Assembly: GCA_900555525.1 (NCBI GenBank)
Contig: USLP01000091.1
Span: forward strand, 1 to 6,032
DNA length: 6,032 nucleotides
Direction: 5' to 3'
From: an uncultured Eubacteriales bacterium
GTDB taxonomy: Bacteria > Bacillota > Clostridia > UMGS1840
The translations under genes were made by a program, and so were the position numbers. The notes below the pieces were generated by a model. That model searched no databases. It was given only the letters and a program-made list of their open reading frames with translations, and was not told the origin of the DNA. Shown one piece after another: positions 1-4,633 of this stretch; position 1 is the stretch's first letter, and every line of letters starts with the position of its first letter.

Positions 1-30
1 AAAGTGACAGCCAAACGGCTGTCATTTATC
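1..30 (-). terminator. Intrinsic terminator of pfkA, cut by the window edge
   Basis: An 8-bp perfect stem (TGACAGCC at 5-12, GGCTGTCA at 17-24) closes a 4-base loop. It lies 14 bases past the pfkA stop codon. Read on the minus strand, the hairpin is followed by CTTT and then the window ends, so the full T-tract cannot be seen. Position and stem quality support a rho-independent terminator for pfkA. Confidence 0.75.
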
Positions 31-38
31 AATATGGA

Positions 39-1007
39 TTAATATGTTAATGTGTCAGAAACTCTGCCGAGTTCGTTTTCAAAATCCTTTTTCATTGCGA
101 GAGCGTCTGCGATGTCGTATGAAACGATTTCTTCGCTCTTTGTGGCAACAATTTTGTTGTATTCGCCTTTTAAGAGAAGCTCGACAGATTTCAAGCCCAT
201 CTGCGAAGCGATGATTCTGTCTTTAACCGTGGGATTTCCGCCTCTTTGGATATATCCGAGTATTGAGGGGCGCGTCTCAACGCCTGTCTGCATTTCTATC
301 GTTTTGGAGATAAATTCAACTCCGCCGATACCCTCGGCAACAACTACGATAAAGTGCGTTTTGCCTTTTGCGATGTTGTCGGTGATTCTGTCGCATATGT
401 CGGAAAGTTCAAAACGTTTTTCGGGAACGAGGAAAGCCTCCGCACCCGTTGCAACAGCAACGTTTACCGCAAGATAGCCTGCGTTTCTGCCCATAACTTC
501 AACAACACTGCATCTGTTATGCGACGAGCAGGTGTCTCTGATTTTGTCGATAGCTTCGCACGCTGTATTTAAAGCCGTATCAAAGCCGATTGTGTAATCA
601 CTGCATCCTATATCGTTGTCGATTGTTCCCGGAATACCGATAACGGGCAAGCCTGCCTTTGAAAGGTCAAGCGCACCTCTGAAGCTTCCGTCTCCGCCGA
701 TAACAACAAGAGCGTCAATTCCAAGCTCCTGTGCTTTTCCGACTGCCTTGTTGATACCCTCCGCTGTCATAAATTCACGGCATCTTGCCGTTTTAAGTAT
801 TGTACCGCCGCGGTGAATAATTCCCGAAACGTCTCTGTAGTGAAGTTCGGTTATGTCTCCGTCAAGAAGTCCGCGGTAACCGTTATTAACTCCGACAACC
901 TTTTTATTATAATGAAGCCCCGCTCTTACAACGGCTCTTATAGCCGCATTCATTCCCGGAGCGTCGCCTCCGCTTGTAAGAACGCCTATTGTATTGATTT
1001 CTTTCAT
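39..1007 (-). CDS. pfkA: ATP-dependent 6-phosphofructokinase
   Basis: This enzyme phosphorylates fructose 6-phosphate to fructose 1,6-bisphosphate with ATP, the committed cytoplasmic step of glycolysis. The protein has 322 residues (E. coli PfkA has 320) and aligns with E. coli at a constant offset of +3. Visible motifs are the N-terminal nucleotide loop LTSGGDAPGMN (10-20), GGDGS (104-108), the catalytic PGTIDND (126-132, base Asp130), MGR (172-174), R165, E225, R246 and QRGG (254-257). Gly107 and Gly127 occupy the positions that are Asp and Lys in pyrophosphate-dependent enzymes, so ATP is the expected donor. The allosteric-site residues R24, R28, R157, E190, K214 and K216 are kept, suggesting ADP/PEP control. 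One oddity is Tyr252 where E. coli has His249. The gene has its own promoter (1055-1083) and terminator and appears monocistronic, without the pyk partner it often has in Firmicutes. The ribosome binding site is weak (GAGAGGG, about 10 bases upstream). Confidence 0.97.
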   Translation of the reverse strand: MKEINTIGVLTSGGDAPGMNAAIRAVVRAGLHYNKKVVGVNNGYRGLLDGDITELHYRDVSGIIHRGGTILKTARCREFMTAEGINKAVGKAQELGIDALVVIGGDGSFRGALDLSKAGLPVIGIPGTIDNDIGCSDYTIGFDTALNTACEAIDKIRDTCSSHNRCSVVEVMGRNAGYLAVNVAVATGAEAFLVPEKRFELSDICDRITDNIAKGKTHFIVVVAEGIGGVEFISKTIEMQTGVETRPSILGYIQRGGNPTVKDRIIASQMGLKSVELLLKGEYNKIVATKSEEIVSYDIADALAMKKDFENELGRVSDTLTY

Positions 1008-1054
1008 AAATACTCATCCCTCTCTTAGGTAGTTGATATTTTACATATAAACAT

Positions 1055-1083
1055 ATTATAATGTATATTTTCAAAAATTGCAA
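1055..1083 (-). promoter_or_regulatory. Vegetative (sigma-A type) promoter of pfkA
   Basis: On the minus strand TTGCAA (1078-1083) and a perfect TATAAT (1055-1060) are separated by exactly 17 bases. Transcription should begin near 1048, giving a leader of about 40 bases. The -35 box sits inside an 18-base sequence also found at the plus-strand operon promoter at 2603. The rest of the 1008-1111 spacer is AT-rich, and I see no convincing terminator for the upstream spoIVFB-like gene, so some read-through into pfkA is possible during sporulation. Confidence 0.85.
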
Positions 1084-1111
1084 TAGTTTTCGTAAAATTT
1101 TTTGAAATTTT

Positions 1112-1906
1112 TTAAATAAAATCCTTCAAAATTGTTTTTCCGTTTATTATTCCGTCCACTATTGCCGTCTCGGTTACAGTGGCTATGACGGCGCCGTCCT
1201 TTATGATGTTTACAAGGTGGAAAACATCAGGCTTAAAGGAGCTTAAGAGGTTATGTGCATTGTATTCGCAGGGGGCGCATATAAGTTCTGTTTTCATTTT
1301 TTTGTCAAGATTTTTCGTGAGCCCCTCCGTTGCCGTTTTGACAGAACGCTCGAAAATTTGTTCATTTTCCGAAAAACTGTTTGCTATTATATAAATTCCC
1401 GTCAGAATAAGAGAAAAATTAAATCCGCTTTTACAAAAAAGATAAATTCCGAGCATTATTATGCCAGCACCGCCAATTACGCTCCAAAAAATCGCATTTT
1501 TCGGATTTTTGAGGTGTATTGACAAGGCTCTTCCTCCGTCAAACGGCAAAAACGGCAGAAGATTAAAAAATCCGAGCGCAAGATTTGCCGCTGATGCGGT
1601 AAGAAACAGCGTAATATCCGTGCGTTTCGCAAGGAAGTAGAACAAAAATGCCAGAATTATATTAAAAATCGGGGCGCTTAAGTATACCCATGCGCTTGCT
1701 TTTCCCATGGCTTTTGTCTTTATACATATCCCAAACGGTTCAACCGTGAGCGTATCGGCAAAAATACTTTCACGGTGCAGAAAATATAAATGTACAAGCT
1801 CGTGCATGATAAGCGTTAAGTATGTTACGGCGAAAATCAGCGGATTTCCGAACAGACAGCACACCGCCGCCGTGATTAAAAACAGCGGATTAATTTTTAT
1901 TTTCAT
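1112..1906 (-). CDS. spoIVFB: SpoIVFB-like site-2 protease (M50 family)
   Basis: This is an intramembrane zinc metalloprotease. In Bacillus, SpoIVFB sits in the outer forespore membrane and cuts the pro-sequence of sigma-K. The 264-residue protein (B. subtilis has about 288) has hydrophobic segments at about 7-33, 70-94, 97-119 and 139-177. It carries the zinc motif HELVH (35-39) with catalytic Glu36, and the second signature NLLPFLPFDGG (115-125) with Asp123 as third metal ligand. Residues about 190-264 form a soluble tail that fits the single CBS-like domain of SpoIVFB. The ATG lies 17 bases inside the end of the upstream LytM gene and has no clear Shine-Dalgarno sequence, so translation is probably coupled. 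The M50 assignment is very secure. The SpoIVFB role rests on size, tail and the SpoIVFA-like partner; a generic M50B protease with another substrate is the alternative. Confidence 0.88.
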   Translation of the reverse strand: MKIKINPLFLITAAVCCLFGNPLIFAVTYLTLIMHELVHLYFLHRESIFADTLTVEPFGICIKTKAMGKASAWVYLSAPIFNIILAFLFYFLAKRTDITLFLTASAANLALGFFNLLPFLPFDGGRALSIHLKNPKNAIFWSVIGGAGIIMLGIYLFCKSGFNFSLILTGIYIIANSFSENEQIFERSVKTATEGLTKNLDKKMKTELICAPCEYNAHNLLSSFKPDVFHLVNIIKDGAVIATVTETAIVDGIINGKTILKDFI

Positions 1907-2510
1907 CTGAGGTTTCTCTTGTAACGTATTTGAGCGGATTTACACGTTCTTCGCCTTTTCGTATTTCAAAATGAAGATGCGGACCCGTTGCAATGCCCGT
2001 TGCACCCGCAACGCCTATTTCATCGCCCCGGTTTACAAATTCACCCTCGGTCTTTTTGAAGCTTTCCAAATGAGCGTAACAGGTCGAAAACTGCCCCTTA
2101 TGCTTGATAATTATGTAATTTCCGAGGCTTTCGTCCGTACCCTCTTTGATTATTTCACCGTCCGCCGCCGCTTTTACGGTATTTTCGATGTTTACGTCAA
2201 TATCTATTCCCGTGTGCATTGCGTCCGCTCCGGTAATCGGGTGCTTTCTCATTCCGAAATCGGACGTAATGTTTCCGTCCATAGGAAAAGAAAAATCGGG
2301 GTAAGTCATGTTTTTTTCGTAGGCTTCTTTTACGTCATAAAAAAATCCCTTGAGATTCGCTTCGCCCCTGATTAAATAATTAAAATCCTTTTTAACTCCG
2401 CCTTTTCCGAAAATTACAACGAAAATTATAACAAAAATTACCGCAAAAAACGGCAGACAGCCGCTCGGCGCACCGCCCGAATTATTTTGTGTACTGCGTT
2501 CTCTTTTCAT
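1890..2510 (-). CDS. spoIVFA: SpoIVFA-like membrane-anchored M23/LytM protein
   Basis: This gene overlaps the SpoIVFB-like protease gene, and that pairing suggests SpoIVFA, which tethers and restrains SpoIVFB until signals from the forespore remove it. The 206-residue protein has a short basic N-terminus, one transmembrane segment (about 19-35), a linker and a LytM/peptidase M23 domain (about 74-195). Metal-binding and catalytic residues appear intact: H99 and D103 in HTGID, and H178 and H180 in GPHLHFE. This is unlike Bacillus SpoIVFA, whose LytM domain I recall as degenerate. I place the start at ATG 2510 because AAAGGAG lies 7 bases upstream. A further in-frame ATG (2516) lies 1 base from it and an in-frame TTG (2537) lies before it. 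B. subtilis SpoIVFA is longer (about 264 residues), mainly in its N-terminal part. Alternatives are a SpoIIQ-like protein or a cell-wall endopeptidase. Confidence 0.8.
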   Translation of the reverse strand: MKRERSTQNNSGGAPSGCLPFFAVIFVIIFVVIFGKGGVKKDFNYLIRGEANLKGFFYDVKEAYEKNMTYPDFSFPMDGNITSDFGMRKHPITGADAMHTGIDIDVNIENTVKAAADGEIIKEGTDESLGNYIIIKHKGQFSTCYAHLESFKKTEGEFVNRGDEIGVAGATGIATGPHLHFEIRKGEERVNPLKYVTRETSDENKN

Positions 2511-2517
2511 GTCCATG

Positions 2518-2524
2518 CTCCTTT
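2518..2524 (-). promoter_or_regulatory. Ribosome binding site that fixes the SpoIVFA-like start
   Basis: AAAGGAG on the minus strand ends 7 bases before the ATG at 2510, ideal spacing. The other in-frame starts, ATG at 2516 (1 base away) and TTG at 2537 (upstream of the site), do not fit it. Confidence 0.8.
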
Positions 2525-2536
2525 CTTTCTTGTACA

Positions 2537-2565
2537 ATTTTATGCTATGACAAAAAAATTATAAC
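2537..2565 (-). promoter_or_regulatory. Possible sigma-E-type promoter of the SpoIVFA/B-like operon
   Basis: On the minus strand CATAAAAT (2537-2544) differs at one base from the CATACAAT-type -10 of Bacillus sigma-E promoters. GTTATAA (2559-2565) lies 14 bases upstream as a poor -35 match. Transcription would start near 2530, leaving a leader of about 20 bases with the ribosome binding site in place. In Bacillus the spoIVF operon is sigma-E controlled, so this fits the biology, but the match is weak in AT-rich DNA. No good sigma-A promoter was seen on this strand. Confidence 0.3.
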
Positions 2566-2602
2566 CAAATTCGGAATATGTGAATAAATTTATAAAAAAC
2601 TA

Positions 2603-2631
2603 TTGCAATTTTTTTGATAGTGTGATACAAT
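2603..2631 (+). promoter_or_regulatory. Promoter of the NfeD-paraslipin operon
   Basis: TTGCAA (2603-2608) and TACAAT (2626-2631) are separated by exactly 17 bases. TG at 2623-2624 forms an extended -10 (TGATACAAT). This is a sigma-A-type promoter, so the operon is probably expressed in growing cells. Transcription should begin near 2638, giving a leader of about 49 bases. A small TTATC/GATAA hairpin (2660-2672) touches the start of the Shine-Dalgarno sequence but is too weak to call regulatory. Confidence 0.8.
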
Positions 2632-2686
2632 ATATATGAAGTGGTGAAAACGGTAATGCTTATCTCGGATAAAGGAGGAATATGCA

Positions 2687-2950
2687 ATGAAAAAATTGTT
2701 ATCGGTTATTTTAGCGTCAATTATTCCGATTTCCTTATCTGCTGTCGGAAGTGCGGAAAAATTTCAATTTCACGACGGGGTATACCGCGGTGAGCCATGG
2801 AAATTTCACGATGGAGTTTACAGGGGCGAAAAGAAGAATTACATTACCGTCAGCCCGAAAAGCGAGCTGAAGCCTGCGGTATATGTATATCCGTCGGAGG
2901 ATACCAAAACGGAAGAACTTCCTCGCTTTGTGATTTTACCGTCCTCGTGA
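2687..2950 (+). CDS. Small secreted protein with duplicated FHDGVYRGE motif, unknown function
   Basis: I do not recognise this 87-residue protein. Residues 1-23 form a clear Sec signal peptide: MKK, a hydrophobic core, and a likely cut after VGSA. There is no lipobox cysteine, so the product should be released or wall-associated, with a mature chain of about 64 residues without cysteine. Residues 28-36 and 40-48 are identical copies of FHDGVYRGE on a 12-residue period. The rest (49-87) is polar, with a YVYPSEDT stretch and a hydrophobic end (FVILPSS). The gene is real by several signs: a near-perfect AAAGGAGG 8 bases before the ATG, a promoter just upstream, the signal peptide, and repeat copies that differ only at synonymous positions. 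It opens the operon, and its stop codon overlaps the ribosome binding site of the nfeD gene, which implies translational coupling. It may act outside the membrane with NfeD or the paraslipin, but that is inference from position only. Confidence 0.85.
   Translation: MKKLLSVILASIIPISLSAVGSAEKFQFHDGVYRGEPWKFHDGVYRGEKKNYITVSPKSELKPAVYVYPSEDTKTEELPRFVILPSS
2768..2830 (+). repeat. Two-copy FHDGVYRGE coding repeat, 12-codon period
   Basis: Copies at 2768-2794 and 2804-2830 encode the same nine residues, separated by PWK. Six of nine codons differ (Asp, Gly, Val, Arg, Gly, Glu), with seven base changes that are all silent. The duplication is therefore not recent, and the peptide sequence seems to be under constraint. 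Confidence 0.9.
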
Positions 2951-2954
2951 GGTG
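2949..2954 (+). promoter_or_regulatory. Ribosome binding site of nfeD overlapping the upstream stop codon
   Basis: GAGGTG begins within the TGA stop (2948-2950) of the secreted-protein gene and ends 6 bases before the ATG at 2961. It selects ATG 2961 over the in-frame GTG at 2952, which lies inside the site itself. Confidence 0.8.
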
Positions 2955-2960
2955 CTGTAT

Positions 2961-3383
2961 ATGTATTGGTTTTATATAATTTTATTTATTGTATTATTGG
3001 TGATTGAGGCGGCAACTTTTAATCTTGTTACAATCTGGATGGCAATATCTGCTCTTTTGACGGGCATATACGCATACTTTTTCCCCGAAAATTATGTCGT
3101 ACAAGGCTTTATGTTTGTGGTTTTGTCGATAATTCTTATAGCGGCAACAAAGCCGTTTCTGAAGAAAATTGTCAAAAAAACCGTAAAAACGAATGCCGAC
3201 AGACTTATAGGAGAGGAAGCCTGTGTAACAGTTCGGGTTGACAACATAAACGCAGAGGGGCAGGTTAAGGTAATGGGGCAGACATGGTCGGCAAGGTCGG
3301 AAAATAACGAACCGATCGAAGCCGGAAAAATTGTAGAAATCAAAAAAATCGAAGGCGTTATGCTTATTGTCGGCGAAAAATAA
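2961..3383 (+). CDS. Short NfeD family membrane protein
   Basis: NfeD proteins are membrane partners of SPFH/stomatin proteins and are thought to help assemble or regulate these membrane scaffolds. This 140-residue protein is the short form, without the ClpP-like serine protease domain of long NfeD. It has three hydrophobic segments (about 4-20, 23-41 and 46-63), a basic stretch (KKIVKKTVK, 68-76), and a C-terminal OB-fold domain (about 82-138). The OB domain shows the family pattern GEEACVTV, GQVKVMGQTWSA, an acidic turn, then I-x-x-G-x-x-V and G-V-M-L-I-V. The start is ATG 2961, chosen from the ribosome binding site at 2949-2954. The paraslipin gene follows after 18 bases, the classic neighbour that confirms the call. 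Confidence 0.92.
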   Translation: MYWFYIILFIVLLVIEAATFNLVTIWMAISALLTGIYAYFFPENYVVQGFMFVVLSIILIAATKPFLKKIVKKTVKTNADRLIGEEACVTVRVDNINAEGQVKVMGQTWSARSENNEPIEAGKIVEIKKIEGVMLIVGEK

Positions 3384-3401
3384 CGTAGAAAGGAATTACA
3401 T

Positions 3402-4292
3402 ATGATATTTTTTATAATTATAGGAATAATTTTAATCTTTATACTTGTTTCGTGTATAAAAATTGTACCTCAGGCGTCGATTTTCATCGTTGAGCGGTTG
3501 GGCGCATATTATCAGACCTGGAATGTCGGAGTGCATTTTAAAATTCCGTTTATCGACAGAGTTGCAAAGGTTGTTACTCTAAAGGAAAAGGTTGTGGACT
3601 TTCCGCCGCAGCCCGTTATCACGAAGGATAACGTTACAATGCAGATTGATACCGTTGTGTATTTTCAGATTACGGACGGTAAGCTTTATACATATGGTGT
3701 TGACCACCCGATGAACGCTATCGAAAATCTTACGGCAACAACTCTCCGAAATATTGTCGGTGATTTGGAGCTTGACGAAACGCTTACGTCAAGAGATACC
3801 GTTAATACGAAAATGCGTGCGATTCTGGACGAAGCAACCGATTCGTGGGGAATAAAAATCAACAGAGTTGAGCTTAAAAATATTCTGCCGCCGAAGGATA
3901 TCCAGGAAGCTATGGAAAAACAGATGAGAGCGGAGCGTGAGCGCCGTGAATCTATCTTAAAGGCAGAGGGTGAAAAGCGTTCGCAGATTCTTGTTGCGGA
4001 GGGCGAAAAAGAGGCTATGATTCTTCGTGCCGAAGCGGCAAAGGAAGCGGCAATCAAAAATGCCGAGGGTGAAGCGCAGGCAATCGTGGATATTCAGCGT
4101 GCAACAGCCGAGGGATTAAAGCTTATTAAAGAAGTCGGACTTGACGATAAGGTTCTTTCGCTTAAGGGTATCGAAGCGCTTAAGGACGTAGCGGACGGAA
4201 AAGCAACGAAGATTATTATTCCGTCGGAAATACAATCGCTTGCAGGACTTGCCGCATCGTTAAAAGAGTTAACAAATGATGATAAAAAATAA
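3402..4292 (+). CDS. Paraslipin-type SPFH/Band 7 (stomatin family) protein
   Basis: This is a membrane scaffold protein related to bacterial QmcA and mitochondrial STOML2, which form large ring or cage oligomers linked to membrane-protein quality control and microdomains. The 296-residue protein has an N-terminal membrane anchor (2-19) and the stomatin signature IVPQASIFIVERLGAY (21-36). The SPFH domain spans about 21-165, with DFPPQPVITKDNVTMQID (66-83) and LKNILPPKDIQEAME (158-172). A helical region at 177-231 is built from five 11-residue repeats, each beginning with AE. The C-terminal signature IIIPSEIQSLAGLAASL (271-287) is typical of paraslipins. GAAAGGA lies 7 bases before the ATG. The gene follows nfeD directly, and the two products probably act as a complex. 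Confidence 0.95.
   Translation: MIFFIIIGIILIFILVSCIKIVPQASIFIVERLGAYYQTWNVGVHFKIPFIDRVAKVVTLKEKVVDFPPQPVITKDNVTMQIDTVVYFQITDGKLYTYGVDHPMNAIENLTATTLRNIVGDLELDETLTSRDTVNTKMRAILDEATDSWGIKINRVELKNILPPKDIQEAMEKQMRAERERRESILKAEGEKRSQILVAEGEKEAMILRAEAAKEAAIKNAEGEAQAIVDIQRATAEGLKLIKEVGLDDKVLSLKGIEALKDVADGKATKIIIPSEIQSLAGLAASLKELTNDDKK
3930..4094 (+). repeat. Five 11-residue helical repeats in the paraslipin
   Basis: AE pairs occur at residues 177, 188, 199, 210 and 221, an exact 11-residue spacing. AEGE recurs at 188, 199 and 221. This hendecad pattern predicts a long straight or slightly right-handed helical coil rather than a heptad coiled coil, in keeping with SPFH cage walls. Confidence 0.8.
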
Positions 4293-4317
4293 AATATTAA
4301 AATAAAGGAGAAAAAAC

Positions 4318-4584
4318 ATGGACAAAAAAACAACATCCATTGTAGCGTACATCACACTGATTGGGCTAATCATTGCGCTTTGTGCGGGCGACAGAGAGGG
4401 CGCTAAATTTCATCTTAACCAGGCGCTTGTAATCTGGCTTTTCGGACTTTTAGGCGTTGTTCCTTTTATCGGCTGGATATGGGGAATATTCATTTTTGTT
4501 TGTTGGATAATCGGTTTGATTCATGCGATAAACGATGAAGAAAAGCCTGTTCCGCTAATCGGAAACGTACAAATTTTAAAATAA
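4318..4584 (+). CDS. Tic20-like DUF4870 small membrane protein
   Basis: This 88-residue protein has three predicted membrane segments (about 8-24, 34-50 and 50-68). It shows the DUF4870/Tic20-like pattern: an AYITLIGLIIA start, a conserved KFHLNQAL between segments (30-37), and a terminal KPVPLIGNVQILK (76-88). The family is widespread in bacteria and its biochemical role is not established; the Tic20 name reflects distant similarity to a chloroplast import component. GGAG lies 7 bases before the ATG. The gene begins 25 bases after the paraslipin stop codon and ends at the operon terminator, so it is the last gene of the transcript. A link to the NfeD/paraslipin complex is suggested only by that position. 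Confidence 0.85.
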   Translation: MDKKTTSIVAYITLIGLIIALCAGDREGAKFHLNQALVIWLFGLLGVVPFIGWIWGIFIFVCWIIGLIHAINDEEKPVPLIGNVQILK

Positions 4585-4585
4585 A

Positions 4586-4631
4586 AGCCAAAGCCGAACG
4601 CAAAACTCCCGCGTTCGGCTTATTTTTTATT
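4586..4631. terminator. Bidirectional terminator between convergent transcripts
   Basis: A perfect 11-bp stem (AAGCCGAACGC at 4591-4601, GCGTTCGGCTT at 4611-4621) encloses a 9-base loop. On the plus strand it is followed by a T-rich run (TATTTTTTATTA), and on the minus strand by GGCTTTTAT. It begins 7 bases after the DUF4870 stop and lies 13 bases past the stop of the minus-strand gene, so it can end both transcripts. Confidence 0.9.
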
Positions 4632-4633
4632 AT

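Noticed and set aside
52..1028. Several plus-strand ORFs opposite pfkA
   Set aside because: They are antisense shadows of a strongly conserved gene and have no recognisable products or ribosome binding sites.
1085..1111. Possible terminator after the SpoIVFB-like gene
   Set aside because: Only short A/T-only runs (AAAAAATTT twice) are present, with no GC-containing stem.
2511..2537. Longer N-terminus of the SpoIVFA-like protein from a TTG at 2537 or an ATG at 2516
   Set aside because: The only strong ribosome binding site (2518-2524) fits the ATG at 2510. The TTG lies upstream of that site and the other ATG is only 1 base from it.
2530..2537. Palindrome TTGTACAA in the divergent spacer as an operator
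   Set aside because: It is only eight bases, unrepeated and in AT-rich DNA, so chance is a sufficient explanation.
2768..2830. Repeat in the secreted-protein gene as a sign of a mobile element or CRISPR-like array
   Set aside because: There are only two copies, in frame, diverged at silent sites, with no flanking inverted repeats or transposase.
2952..2960. GTG start at 2952 for the NfeD protein
   Set aside because: The GTG is part of the GAGGTG ribosome binding site, which is correctly spaced for the ATG at 2961.
2797..2979. A 60-codon plus-strand ORF overlapping the secreted-protein gene in another frame
   Set aside because: It has no ribosome binding site. The silent codon changes between repeat copies show that selection acts on the 2687-2950 frame.
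3686..4336. Minus-strand ORFs opposite the paraslipin gene, rich in serine and arginine
   Set aside because: Their composition follows from reading the complementary strand of the Glu/Ala/Lys-rich helical region; no independent signals support them.
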